From contig NZ_WBKR01000037.1 in the NCBI RefSeq assembly GCF_008868155.1, positions 1-35,243 of the forward strand: DNA of 35,243 bases, written 5' to 3'. Shown here one piece after another: positions 25,009 to 33,750 of the stretch (position 1 is the first letter of the stretch; each line of letters begins with the position of its first letter). This DNA is from Micromonospora sp. ALFpr18c (GTDB lineage: Bacteria > Actinomycetota > Actinomycetes > Mycobacteriales > Micromonosporaceae). The position numbers and the translations under genes were made by a program. Under the pieces are notes generated by a model that did no database searches, was not told where the DNA came from, and was given only the letters and a program-made list of their open reading frames with translations.

Positions 25009-25830
25009 TCAGACGGCGTAGCGGGCGGCCAGGTCGACGGTGCGCCGTGCGGCGGCCACCATCGCCCGATCGGCGAATCGGCCGTCGGGCAGGACCACGG
25101 TCCCCGAGTCCCGCAGCTGCGCCTCGGCCACCGCGGCCAGCAACTCCTCGGCACGCGCCACTTCCCGGTCGGCCGGCCGGAACGCCTCGACGATCACCGG
25201 AAGCTGACGCGGGTGGATCGCCGCTCGACCGAGAAAGCCCAGCCGCCGGCCCACCGCGCAGGAGGCGGCCAGGCCGGCGACATCGACGACGTCGGCGTAC
25301 ACCGCCATCGCCGGCGGGGTCAGACCGGCCGCGCGGGCCGCGACCACCACGCGGCCGCGCGCCCAGAGCAGGCCGTCGTCGTCGCTCACCCCGAGGTCCG
25401 AGCGCAGGTCGGCCTCACCGAGCCCGATCGAGGCCACCGTGGGATGGGCAGCGGCGATGGGGTACGCGGACTCCAGCCCGAGCGCCGACTCGATCAGCAG
25501 GTGCAGGGGCGCGTCGACCCGCTCGGCGAGCGCGGCCACCGTCGCGGCCGACTCGACCTTGGGCAACCGCAACCCGGCCAACCCGGGCCGGCCGGCGACC
25601 GCCGCGAGGTCGGCGTCGACGTCCGGGCCGGTAAGTTCGTTGACCCGGACCTGCACGGGCACCGGATGCGTCTCGGCGAGGAACTCGGCGACGGCGGCCC
25701 GCGCGTACGCCTTGCGTCCGGCGACCACGGCGTCCTCCAGGTCGAGGATGACCGCGTCGGCGCCCGAGGCGACCGCCTTGGCGAACCGGTCCGGACGGTC
25801 ACCCGGCACGTAGAGCCAGCTCAGCAGCAT
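25009..25830 (-). CDS. HpcH/HpaI aldolase/citrate lyase-family protein (CitE-like)
   Basis: This 273-residue TIM-barrel lyase begins MLLSWLYVPGDRPDRF and has the family features VILDLEDAV, VRVNEL, LRLPKVES, the metal-binding glutamate in LLIESALGLES and GLGEADLRSDLG. CitE-like enzymes cleave or form C-C bonds in acyl-CoA esters such as malyl-, citramalyl- or citryl-CoA. The length fits stand-alone acyl-CoA lyases. The ATG shares one base with the CoA-transferase stop (TGATG), so the two are translated together and probably act in sequence: CoA activation, then cleavage. It is the last gene of the operon. The exact substrate is unknown. Confidence 0.9.
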   Translation of the reverse strand: MLLSWLYVPGDRPDRFAKAVASGADAVILDLEDAVVAGRKAYARAAVAEFLAETHPVPVQVRVNELTGPDVDADLAAVAGRPGLAGLRLPKVESAATVAALAERVDAPLHLLIESALGLESAYPIAAAHPTVASIGLGEADLRSDLGVSDDDGLLWARGRVVVAARAAGLTPPAMAVYADVVDVAGLAASCAVGRRLGFLGRAAIHPRQLPVIVEAFRPADREVARAEELLAAVAEAQLRDSGTVVLPDGRFADRAMVAAARRTVDLAARYAV

Positions 25831-27017
25831 CAGAGCACACCCCGCTCGCGCAGCGCGGCCAACTCGTCGGCGCTCAGGCCGAACGCGCCGAACACCGCGT
25901 CGGTGTCCTGCCCGTGCCGCCGGCCGGCGTGCCGGATCTCCCCCGGTGTGTCGGCGAGCCGGAACGGCACGTTCTGCATCCGTACCTCGCCCAGTTCCTC
26001 GTCCGGCACGGTGCGGACGGTGCCCAGTGCCGCGTACTGCGGGTCGGCGAGGATGTCCCGTACGTCGTAGACGGGCCCGACGGCGGCCTGCGCCTGCTCG
26101 AACGCGGCCACCACCTCGTCGCGGTCCCGCTGTGCCACCCAGGCGCTGACCGCCGCGTCCAGCTCGACGGCGTGCGCGGCCCGGCCGCTGCCGGTGGCGA
26201 ACCACGGCTCGTCGATCAGCTCGGCCCGACCGACCAGCCGCAGCACCCGCTCGGCGATGCTCTGCGCGCTGGTGGACACCGCCACCCAACGCCCGTCGGC
26301 ACACCGGTAGGTGTTGCGCGGGGCGTTGTTGTTGGACCGGTTGCCCAGCCGGGGCTGGATGTAGCCGAGCTGGTCGTACCAGGTGATCTGCGGTCCGAGC
26401 ATCGCCATGATCGGTTCGATGATGGCGAGGTCGACCACCTGCCCGGTGCCGGTGACGTCCCGGGCCCGCAGGGCGAGCATCACGGCGTACGCGGCGGCGA
26501 GCGCGCTCACCGAGTCGGCCAGCCCGAACGGGGGCAGCGTCGGCGGGCCGTCCGGTTCCCCGGTGGCCGCCGCGAAGCCGCTCATCGCCTCGGCGAGGGT
26601 GCCGAAGCCGGGCCGGCGGGCGTACGGGCCGACCTGCCCGAACCCGCTGATCCGGGTGATCACCAACCGGGGGTTGACCGCGTGCAGCTCGGCCGGGCCG
26701 AGCCCCCACCGTTCCAGGGTGCCGGGGCGGAAGTTCTCCACCAGCACGTCGGCGTCGGCGAGCAGCCGGCGCAGCAGCGCGGCACCGTCGGAGTCGGACA
26801 GGTTGAGGGTGACGGTCCGCTTGTTGCGGCCGAGCACCTTCCACCAGAGTCCGACGCCGTCGCGGGCCGGCCCATGCCCCCGCGACGGGTCCGGCTTGGC
26901 CGGATGCTCCACCTTGATCACGTCGGCGCCGAAGTCGCCGAGGAACGCCGCCGCGAGCGGGCCGGCGAAGAGGGTGGCCAGGTCGATGACCTTGACCCCG
27001 TCCAGGGGAGCGGTCAC
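25830..27017 (-). CDS. Family III (CaiB/BaiF) CoA-transferase
   Basis: This cytoplasmic enzyme of 395 residues transfers CoA between organic acids. It starts with LDGVKVIDLATLFAGPLAA, continues with GADVIKVEHP, NKRTVTLNL and LVENFRPGTLERWGLG, and has the catalytic aspartate at D168 (GLADSVSAL), the expected place. The GTG start at 27017 overlaps the preceding stop as GTGA. With the coupled CitE-like lyase it forms an activation-cleavage pair seen in dicarboxylate catabolism, for example itaconate degradation, although no enoyl-CoA hydratase is present here. The acid substrate cannot be inferred. Confidence 0.93.
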   Translation of the reverse strand: MTAPLDGVKVIDLATLFAGPLAAAFLGDFGADVIKVEHPAKPDPSRGHGPARDGVGLWWKVLGRNKRTVTLNLSDSDGAALLRRLLADADVLVENFRPGTLERWGLGPAELHAVNPRLVITRISGFGQVGPYARRPGFGTLAEAMSGFAAATGEPDGPPTLPPFGLADSVSALAAAYAVMLALRARDVTGTGQVVDLAIIEPIMAMLGPQITWYDQLGYIQPRLGNRSNNNAPRNTYRCADGRWVAVSTSAQSIAERVLRLVGRAELIDEPWFATGSGRAAHAVELDAAVSAWVAQRDRDEVVAAFEQAQAAVGPVYDVRDILADPQYAALGTVRTVPDEELGEVRMQNVPFRLADTPGEIRHAGRRHGQDTDAVFGAFGLSADELAALRERGVL

Positions 27018-28972
27018 CGGGTCACCTCCGCCGCGTCGGGCAGGTCGGCCGCGCAGCGGAAGCCGACCTGGTCGGAGCGGGTGAGCCCGGCGCCGGTGAG
27101 CAGCAGCTTCACCGACACGTCGGCCGGTTGCGGGCCACCGTCGAGGTACCAGTCGGAGCCCTCCGCCCGGTGGTCGGCGCCGCCCTTGAGGATGACGAAG
27201 CGGGTACGACCGTCGGAGTGCTCGCTCTCGGTCAGGTTCCACACCAGCGGCTCCCGCCGCACGAGCAGCCCCGCCTCGGCGGCAACCTGCCACTCGTCCT
27301 CGGTGGGCAGACGCAGCCCGGCCCACGCCGCGTACGCGCGTGCGTCGGCCAGTTCCACCCCGGTCACCGGTGCGTCGGCCGGTCCGCGCCCCGCCGTGAA
27401 CCGCTCGGGACGCGTCGGTCGGTAGCCGGTGGCCCGCAGGAACTCGGCGTACTCGCCGTGGGTGACCTCGTGGGTGGCGATGGCGAACCGGCCGAGCCGG
27501 ACGCTGCGCCGCAGCGTGCCGGTGTGGTGCAGCCGGGGCGGCAGCGGCTTCCACTCGTCGACGTAGGGCGCCTCGCCGTACAGCCCGGTCTCCCGGACCC
27601 GGTGCCGGACGAGCAGGTCCCGCCGGCCGCCCTCGACGGCGACCAGGCCCGGCGGCACCTCCCCTCGGGGCGCCCACGGCGTGCGGACGCGCACCGCGGC
27701 GCGGGCCGGGAAGGACGGGTCACCGGTCGGCGGCTCGTGGTGGTGCTCGGCGTCGGCGCCGGGCACCACGGCCGCGATCGCGCCGGCGGGCAGCGGCCCG
27801 CCGACCGCCAGTCGACCGTCGGCGGTCTCGGTGACGGTCAGCTCGGCACCGGTGACCAGGTCGACGAAGCGTCGGCCGGCGCTCGGGTCGGTGACCAGCC
27901 ACGGCCCGTCGTGGTCGGCGCCCCGGTTCACCACCGTCCACAGTGGCAAGTCGTCGTGCGTCCAGCGGGACGCGTACACCTGGCCCTCGCCGGGGTGGTC
28001 GGCAAGCGGAACCCAGTCCTCGGCGCGCAACCACGCCGCGTGGCTGGCCTGCACCCGGCGCATGGCCCGCAACACCGCGCGGTCGCGGTCGTTCCAGCCG
28101 ACCCAGACGCCGAAGACGCTCTCCCACACGAGGACGCCGACGCCGTTCAGCCAGGCCGAGTGCAGCTCGTCGAGGTGGTCGCGGTGCCAGCGCCGGGTGT
28201 GGTGCAGCACGTGCCGCCGCTCGAACCACTTCGCCCGCAGCACGCCGGGCACCTCGGAGTCGGCGAACCACTGCGCCCAGGACATCGCGTGGTCGGCGAT
28301 GCGGGCCAACGGAACCCGGCTCTCGCCCTCCAGGACCAGGCCGGGGCGGACGGCGTCCAGGGCGGCGCGCAGCTCGCCCGCGCCCTCCTTGAGGGTGTCC
28401 AGGAAGACGCCGTCGACGCCGAGCTTGCCGGCCAGCGCCGCGACCTCCTCGGCGTCGGTGCCCGGCTCGCGCCGCGTGCCGGTGTCCCACGGGTTGTAGT
28501 CGACGAAGACCCGCACCCCGCGCTCCTGGAAGGCGCGCACCACCTCGGGCAGCTCGGGCACGTCCCGGTACCAGTCGAACTGGTTGCGGTCGTCGAGGCC
28601 GATCACCGGGTACGCGTGCCAGAGCACCACCCCGTCGAAGCCACCGAAGTCCCGCCCGGCCGCGTCGAGGAACTCGTCGACGGTGAAGACGCCGCGCTCG
28701 TGGTCGTAGAGTGCCTCGTCCCAGAGCCAGGCGAGGCAGACGCTGAAGCAGTCGCCGGCGATCTCGTCGTAGTGGGTACCGGTGTAGCCGATCCGGTCCC
28801 GGGCTTCGACGCGCCAGCGGGCGATCTGCTCCCGCCACGCCGGCCAGTCCGCCGGGTCGGCCGGCGCGGCGAAGATCTTCGCCTCGTCCAGCGTGCTCAG
28901 GTCGGCGTGCCCGCCCAACGGCACCTCGGTCGGCCGGTCGATCGGGCGCGGGACGTACGGGTTGAAGCTCAC
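27014..28972 (-). CDS. Fusion of a glycoside hydrolase-like barrel with an FGE/SUMF1-type domain
   Basis: This protein of 652 residues has no signal peptide. Residues of about 60-330 look like a glycosidase TIM barrel: FDGVVLWHAYPVIG, VRVFVDYNPWDTG (about 157), VDGVFLDTLKEG (about 190) and LVLEGESRVP. A beta-rich segment follows. Residues of about 490-650 are a formylglycine-generating-enzyme-type domain (ATHEVTHGEYAEFLRATGY, APVTGVELADARAYAAWAG, LRLPTEDEW, GFRC). The two neighbouring copper-binding cysteines of true FGE are not visible: the matching stretch reads KGGADHRAEGSDW. The domain therefore probably binds a ligand rather than oxidising sulfatases. The GTG start (28972) overlaps the ribokinase stop as GTGA. 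Its operon place suggests glycoside processing inside the cell. Confidence 0.8.
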   Translation of the reverse strand: MSFNPYVPRPIDRPTEVPLGGHADLSTLDEAKIFAAPADPADWPAWREQIARWRVEARDRIGYTGTHYDEIAGDCFSVCLAWLWDEALYDHERGVFTVDEFLDAAGRDFGGFDGVVLWHAYPVIGLDDRNQFDWYRDVPELPEVVRAFQERGVRVFVDYNPWDTGTRREPGTDAEEVAALAGKLGVDGVFLDTLKEGAGELRAALDAVRPGLVLEGESRVPLARIADHAMSWAQWFADSEVPGVLRAKWFERRHVLHHTRRWHRDHLDELHSAWLNGVGVLVWESVFGVWVGWNDRDRAVLRAMRRVQASHAAWLRAEDWVPLADHPGEGQVYASRWTHDDLPLWTVVNRGADHDGPWLVTDPSAGRRFVDLVTGAELTVTETADGRLAVGGPLPAGAIAAVVPGADAEHHHEPPTGDPSFPARAAVRVRTPWAPRGEVPPGLVAVEGGRRDLLVRHRVRETGLYGEAPYVDEWKPLPPRLHHTGTLRRSVRLGRFAIATHEVTHGEYAEFLRATGYRPTRPERFTAGRGPADAPVTGVELADARAYAAWAGLRLPTEDEWQVAAEAGLLVRREPLVWNLTESEHSDGRTRFVILKGGADHRAEGSDWYLDGGPQPADVSVKLLLTGAGLTRSDQVGFRCAADLPDAAEVTR

Positions 28973-29907
28973 GGTGCACCTCGGTAGGTCGCGTCGTAGA
29001 GGGCGTCGATGGCCGGCCGCTCGGGCAGGGCGGTGGATGCTCCGGGCCGCTGGGCGCAGGCCGCGCCGGCGGCACACGCCCAGCGCAGGCTCGCCGTGAC
29101 GGCGTCCTCGTCGTTGGCGCCGCCCCGTTCGGCCCAGCCCACAGCGAGCGCGCCGGTGAACGCGTCACCGGAGGCGGTGGTGTCCACCGCGTCGATGCGC
29201 GGCGCCGGGACCGCGATCCGCAGACCGTGCCGATCGGCGTACGCGGCACCACGGGCGCCGAGGGTGAGCACCACCCGGGGCACCAGCTTCAGCAGGGCGT
29301 CGAGCAGCACCGGCGGGTCGTCGGGGGCGACCCCGGCCACGACCGCCGCCTCGTGTTCGTTGACGACCAGCACGTCGACCAGGTCGAGCAGGTCGGCGGG
29401 CAGCACCGCGGCCGGTGCGGCGTTCAGCACCACGGTGGTGCCGTCGGCCCGGGCCCAGTCGGCCGCCCGGGTCACCGCGGTCAGCGGCACCTCCAACTGC
29501 AGCAGCAGCACGTCGGCCGCCGCGATCGTCGCCCGGTCGTCGGCGTCCAGTTCGGTCAACGTGCTGTTGGCGCCAGGCGCGACCACGATGAAGTTCTCCG
29601 CGTCCCGGTCGACGGCGATCACCGCGACGCCGGACGGGCCGGCGACGGTCCGCAGACCCCGAACGTCCACGCCCGCGCCGACGAGGCTCGCCCGCATCTG
29701 CGTACCGAACTCGTCGTCGCCGACCGCACCGACGAAGTCGCACGCCGCGCCGGCCCGCGCGGCGGCGACGGCCTGGTTGGCGCCCTTGCCGCCGGGCACG
29801 GTCCGGAAGTTCTCACCGAGCACCGTCTCGCCGGGGCTGGGCAGCCGCGACGCCGTGACCACCAGGTCGAGATTGCTGCTGCCCACCACCGCCACGCGCG
29901 CGCTCAT
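28969..29907 (-). CDS. Ribokinase-like PfkB sugar kinase
   Basis: This 312-residue cytoplasmic kinase has the ribokinase motifs NLDLVV near the N-terminus, PGGKGANQAVAAARAG (about 38-53) and the C-terminal DTTASGDAFTGAL, with catalytic D248 and the anion hole ASGD. It would phosphorylate ribose or a related pentose or nucleoside-derived sugar with ATP. It follows the second ADP-ribosylglycohydrolase-family gene with an ATGA overlap. Release of a free sugar by that glycohydrolase followed by phosphorylation here is a natural sequence. Ribose as substrate is inferred from motif similarity only; other PfkB substrates are possible. Confidence 0.9.
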   Translation of the reverse strand: MSARVAVVGSSNLDLVVTASRLPSPGETVLGENFRTVPGGKGANQAVAAARAGAACDFVGAVGDDEFGTQMRASLVGAGVDVRGLRTVAGPSGVAVIAVDRDAENFIVVAPGANSTLTELDADDRATIAAADVLLLQLEVPLTAVTRAADWARADGTTVVLNAAPAAVLPADLLDLVDVLVVNEHEAAVVAGVAPDDPPVLLDALLKLVPRVVLTLGARGAAYADRHGLRIAVPAPRIDAVDTTASGDAFTGALAVGWAERGGANDEDAVTASLRWACAAGAACAQRPGASTALPERPAIDALYDATYRGAP

Positions 29908-31271
29908 GCCACGCTCCCTTCCGTGCCGCTTCCCGGCCCCGTGAGGGCCAGAGTCCGCTTCGCCAGGTCGTCGAAGCCGATCCCGTCGAAGCCGGCGATG
30001 CTGCTCGCCAACCGGTTGCGCAGCGGGAAAACCCAACGCGCGGGCAGACCGGACGCGCCGGTGAGCGCCCCGGTCACCGCGCCGACCGTCGCGCCGGTCG
30101 AATCGGTGTCCCAACCGCCGCTGACCACCGCCGTGATGGACCGCTCCAGGTCACCGCGCCCGTACGCCAGCGCGGCGGCCACCAGCGCGGCGTTGTTGCG
30201 TACGTGCACCCAGTGCAGGTGGCCGTGCCGGGCGTACAACTCGTCGACCACGCGCTCCCAGTCGTCGGTCCCCGCGCCGAGGGCGCGCGCCTCGCGGACC
30301 GTTGCCGCGAACCGGCTGCGCGGCGGCAGCACCGCCTCGGCGGCGTCCAACACCTCGTCCACGGTGTCCGCGACCGGCGCGGCGGCGGCCAGCGCGGCGG
30401 CCCAGAGCGCACCGTGCACCCCGCCCCGGACGTGGCTGACGGTGGCGTCGCGCAACGCCAGCTCGGCGGCCCGGTCCGGCCGGCCGGGGTTGACCCAGCC
30501 GTACACGTCGGTGCGGATCTGCGCGCCGATCCACTCCCGGAACGGGTTGTGCCGACGGGCGCTGTGCGGTGGCGCGTACCCGAGCAGCAGGTTGCGGTAC
30601 GCCACCCGCTCGGCGGTGAAGACCCGCCCGCCGGGCAGCCAGTCCAGCCACGCCTGCGCCACGTCGGCGCTGGTGAAGCCCCGCCCGCGCGTCTCCAGCA
30701 CCCGCAGGGCCAGCAGCGCGTAGTTCAGGTCGTCGTCCTCGGGCATGCCGTCGATGTTCTCGGCGAGGCTGGTCGGCGCGCTGCGCCGGTTCCACGGCCA
30801 GCGGGCCGCCACGTCGTCCGGCAGGCCCTTCGCGGTGAACCAGTCGCGCAGCGGCCACCGGCCCGTCCCGGTGAGGATCTCCCGGATGCCCTCGCGGGGG
30901 ATCTTCTCCACCGGCTTGCCGAGCAGACAGCCGGCCGCCCGGCCGAGCCAGGCGCCGTGCAGCCGGTCGTACGTCACCTCGGTCGGCAGCGACCAGCTCG
31001 CCGGCCAGCCGGCGCGCAGCGCGGCCAGGTCGTCCGGCTCGTTGGTGGTCTCGACGGCGCTCGACGCGTCGGCGGCGTCCAGCAGCTCCGTCGCGAGCGC
31101 CCGCAGGTCCGCTGACGCCGGTGTCGCCGACGCCCCGCTGACCGGTGGGGTCAGGTCCCCACCGGCCGCCGTCCACCGCTCGGCGAGCGCGGCGACGTCG
31201 CGCCCCTCGTCCCTGCTGGCCGCCAACTCGTGCGGCAGCAGGTCCTCCGGCTGCACCCAGGTGATCCTCAC
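29904..31271 (-). CDS. ADP-ribosylglycohydrolase-family protein, divergent member
   Basis: This 455-residue protein has a DRLHGAWLGRAAGCLLGKPVE segment (about residues 100-120) in place of the usual GDALG motif, DDDLNYALLAL where the family has TDDT, and the conserved metal-site motif GGWDTDSTGATVGA near the C-terminus. An extension of about 95 residues precedes the domain. ADP-ribosylglycohydrolase-fold enzymes hydrolyse N- or O-glycosidic bonds to ribose with two magnesium ions. The changed motifs suggest a different substrate from ADP-ribosyl-arginine. The GTG start at 31271 overlaps the preceding stop (GTGA). Confidence 0.86.
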   Translation of the reverse strand: MRITWVQPEDLLPHELAASRDEGRDVAALAERWTAAGGDLTPPVSGASATPASADLRALATELLDAADASSAVETTNEPDDLAALRAGWPASWSLPTEVTYDRLHGAWLGRAAGCLLGKPVEKIPREGIREILTGTGRWPLRDWFTAKGLPDDVAARWPWNRRSAPTSLAENIDGMPEDDDLNYALLALRVLETRGRGFTSADVAQAWLDWLPGGRVFTAERVAYRNLLLGYAPPHSARRHNPFREWIGAQIRTDVYGWVNPGRPDRAAELALRDATVSHVRGGVHGALWAAALAAAAPVADTVDEVLDAAEAVLPPRSRFAATVREARALGAGTDDWERVVDELYARHGHLHWVHVRNNAALVAAALAYGRGDLERSITAVVSGGWDTDSTGATVGAVTGALTGASGLPARWVFPLRNRLASSIAGFDGIGFDDLAKRTLALTGPGSGTEGSVA

Positions 31272-32416
31272 CGGGTCGACTCCCCCGCCAGCCCGGCGAA
31301 CCGCTCCGCCCGCCGGGCGAACCGGGCCTGGTCACGCTCGAAGACCTCGCCGGCGACCGCCGCGAGGACCCGGGCCGGCTCCACCAGGTCGGTCTTCGAG
31401 GCGGTCGCGACCACCTCGGACCACTCCGCCGGCACCGCGTCCGCGCCGCCCAGCGCGCCGGCGATGGCCGCGGCCATGGTCGCCGTGGAGTCGGCGTCGC
31501 GGCCGTAGTTGACCGACCCGAGCACCGCCGCCCGGAAGTCGCCGCCGGCCACCACGAGCATGCCGAGGGCCACCGGCAGCTCCTCGATGGCGTGCAGGCG
31601 ACTGGGTCGCCGCGCGCCGAGCCCGGGGCTGCGGTACTCCTCCCCCACCGTGTCGTAGGGGGCGACCGCGGCGCGCAGCGCCGGGATGGCCTGCTTCCAG
31701 TCGCGGTGGCCGTGGGCCTCCTTGACCACCGCGTCGATCGCCGCGCGGGTGCCGTCGCGGGCCAGGTCCAGCGCCGCCGCGACGACGTCCTCGACGCCCG
31801 CGCCGGGGGTCGCCGCCGCCGCGACCGAGGCCGCGAAGACGGCGGCGGCTTCCCGCCCGTAGCTGTGCTGGTGCGCCCCGGCGATCTCGACCGCCTCGGC
31901 GTACGCCCCGGCCGGGTCGCCCGCGTTGACGATGCCGACCGGGGCCATGTACATGGCCGCACCACAGTTGACGATGTTGCCGACGCCGGCCTCACGCGGG
32001 TCCGCGTGGGCGTGGTGCAGGCGGGTGACCAGCCACCGCTCGGCGGCCGCGAGCCGGTGGAAGGTCACCCCGTCCCGCTCCATGTCGGGGATGTGCACCA
32101 CCCGCTCGATCAGGTCGGGGACCAGCAGCTCCACCACGTCGTACGCGTCGAGGTGGTCCCGTTTGGCCGCGTACGCGCGGACCAGGGCGTGGGTCATCAA
32201 CGTGTCGTCGGTGATGTGCCCGTCGCCCTTGTGGTACGGCGCGAGCGGACGCGCGGTGGCCCAGTCGGCGTGGTACGGGGGCACGATGCCCTCGACCCAG
32301 CCGCCGAAGCGCGTGCGGATCTGCTCGGGCAGCGCCGTCTCGGTGGCGCCACCCAGGGCGTCTCCGACCGCGGCGCCGACCAGGCAACCGACCGATGTGT
32401 CGAGCAAGAGTGACAT
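31268..32416 (-). CDS. ADP-ribosylglycohydrolase-family protein, canonical motifs
   Basis: This 382-residue protein starts directly in the domain. It has GCLVGAAVGDALGGATE, the metal-binding HITDDTLMTHAL (about residues 67-78) and YGRDADSTATMAAAIAG toward the C-terminus, which is the full set for a dinuclear-magnesium ADP-ribosylglycohydrolase fold. The ATG at 32416 is preceded by GAGG that overlaps the stop of the binding-protein gene, so the two are coupled. It is followed by a second, more divergent family member. Two such hydrolases next to a sugar importer and ribokinase suggest that the imported compound is a glycoside cut in two steps or by a heteromer. Confidence 0.9.
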   Translation of the reverse strand: MSLLLDTSVGCLVGAAVGDALGGATETALPEQIRTRFGGWVEGIVPPYHADWATARPLAPYHKGDGHITDDTLMTHALVRAYAAKRDHLDAYDVVELLVPDLIERVVHIPDMERDGVTFHRLAAAERWLVTRLHHAHADPREAGVGNIVNCGAAMYMAPVGIVNAGDPAGAYAEAVEIAGAHQHSYGREAAAVFAASVAAAATPGAGVEDVVAAALDLARDGTRAAIDAVVKEAHGHRDWKQAIPALRAAVAPYDTVGEEYRSPGLGARRPSRLHAIEELPVALGMLVVAGGDFRAAVLGSVNYGRDADSTATMAAAIAGALGGADAVPAEWSEVVATASKTDLVEPARVLAAVAGEVFERDQARFARRAERFAGLAGESTR

Positions 32417-32420
32417 GTCG

Positions 32421-33713
32421 TTACCTCAGAACCTGCTTGCCACCGTCGACCAGCTGCGTGGCGAGCTGATCGAGGGTGATCTTGTTGGCGAAGTACTGCT
32501 GGAGGGCCGGGGTGGCGTACTTGGTCTTCCACTCCGGGTAGCCGTCGGCCTGCTGGAACGGGGCGACGGTCAGGTCCGCGGCACTGTCCGCGGCGACGTC
32601 CCAGCCCTGCTTGCCGGCGGTAAGCTTGACCAGCTCCTCGTTGGCCTGCTTGCCGGTCGGTACCAGCCAGTCACCCTTGGCCAGCGCGGCCATGTTGCTC
32701 GGGTTCAGGAAGTACTCGAGGAACTGCGCGGCCTGCTTCTTGTGCTTGCTGTCCGCGGAGACCGACAGCGTCTGCGGGTTGGCGGCCTGCTTGGTGGAGA
32801 GGCCCTTGATCGGGGGCAGGGTGACCCATTCGAAGCCGGCCGGCGCCTGCTCGACCATCTGCTGACGCAGCGACACCGAGCCGGGCAGCATGGCGTACTT
32901 GCCGCCGAAGAAGCCGGGCAGGGTGTCCGCGCCGCTCATGCCGAGCGCCTCCGGGGAGGCCGACTTGGCGGTGTAGAGCATGTCGTGGATCCGCTTCGGG
33001 ATCTCCTTCTCCGCGTCGCCGACCTTGACCTCGGTCTTGCCGCCGTCGCCGTAGAAGAACGTGCCGTCGTAGTTGAGCGCCAGGTTCAGCACCCGGTTGG
33101 TCGGCGACTTCAGCGCCCAGGCCGCGCCGTACTGGCCGGGCTTGGTGAGCTTCTGCGCGTTGGCCTGGAACTCGTCCCAGGTCCAGCCGCCGTCGGCCGG
33201 TGGCACCGCGACACCGGCGGCGTCGAGCAGCTTCTTGTTGGCGATGACGACCTGCGACTCCAGCAGGAACGGCACACCGGTGACCTTGCCGTCGAAGGTC
33301 GCGGTGTCCCAGATGCCCTTGTCGATCTGACCCTTGAGGTCGTCGGAGAGCAGGTCGGAGAGGTCGGCCAGGTAGCCCTGCTTGCTGAACTCGCCGATCG
33401 AGGACGCCTCGTAGTGCACGATGTCCGGCGCGTCGCCACCTTCGAAGGAGGTGAGCAGCTGGTCGTGCACCGAGTTCCAGTCACCCTGGACGTACTCGAC
33501 CTGGATGTCGGGGTGCTCGGCGTTCCACTTGGCGACCAGGTCCTTGTTGACCTGCAACGACTCCTTCTGCCAGGCGAGGCTGAGGAAGCGCAGCTTGACC
33601 GGGCCGGATGTGGCCTCGTCGTCGCCGCCGCTGCCGCACGCGGCGAGCGCGCCGAGGCCGACGACCGCGACCGCGGTGGCCGCGGCGAGTCGACACAATC
33701 GGGTACGGAGCAT
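32421..33713 (-). CDS. Sugar ABC transporter binding lipoprotein (family 1)
   Basis: This 430-residue extracellular binding protein has a signal peptide and lipobox LAAC (C26), followed by an acidic linker. The mature part shows family-1 sugar-binding features: VKLRFLSLAWQ, WNAEHPDIQVEYVQGDW, GGDAPDIVHYEASSIGEFSKQGYLADL and PFLLESQVVIANKKLLDAAGV. It has an excellent ribosome-binding site (AAGGAGGTAA, 8 bases before the ATG). It follows both permease genes, unlike the common order. The ligand is probably a mono- or oligosaccharide or a glycoside. Confidence 0.93.
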   Translation of the reverse strand: MLRTRLCRLAAATAVAVVGLGALAACGSGGDDEATSGPVKLRFLSLAWQKESLQVNKDLVAKWNAEHPDIQVEYVQGDWNSVHDQLLTSFEGGDAPDIVHYEASSIGEFSKQGYLADLSDLLSDDLKGQIDKGIWDTATFDGKVTGVPFLLESQVVIANKKLLDAAGVAVPPADGGWTWDEFQANAQKLTKPGQYGAAWALKSPTNRVLNLALNYDGTFFYGDGGKTEVKVGDAEKEIPKRIHDMLYTAKSASPEALGMSGADTLPGFFGGKYAMLPGSVSLRQQMVEQAPAGFEWVTLPPIKGLSTKQAANPQTLSVSADSKHKKQAAQFLEYFLNPSNMAALAKGDWLVPTGKQANEELVKLTAGKQGWDVAADSAADLTVAPFQQADGYPEWKTKYATPALQQYFANKITLDQLATQLVDGGKQVLR

Positions 33714-33750
33714 GGGGGTTACCTCCTTGGTGGTGGTGGTGGGGGACGGT

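Noticed and set aside
27014..28972. Genuine formylglycine-generating enzyme for a sulfatase
   Set aside because: The copper-binding cysteine pair is missing and no sulfatase is encoded nearby.
33728..33745. TGG-rich simple repeat between the MalG-type permease and the sugar-binding protein gene
   Set aside because: A short low-complexity run in a 37-base spacer; no evidence of function beyond carrying no structure before a strong SD site.
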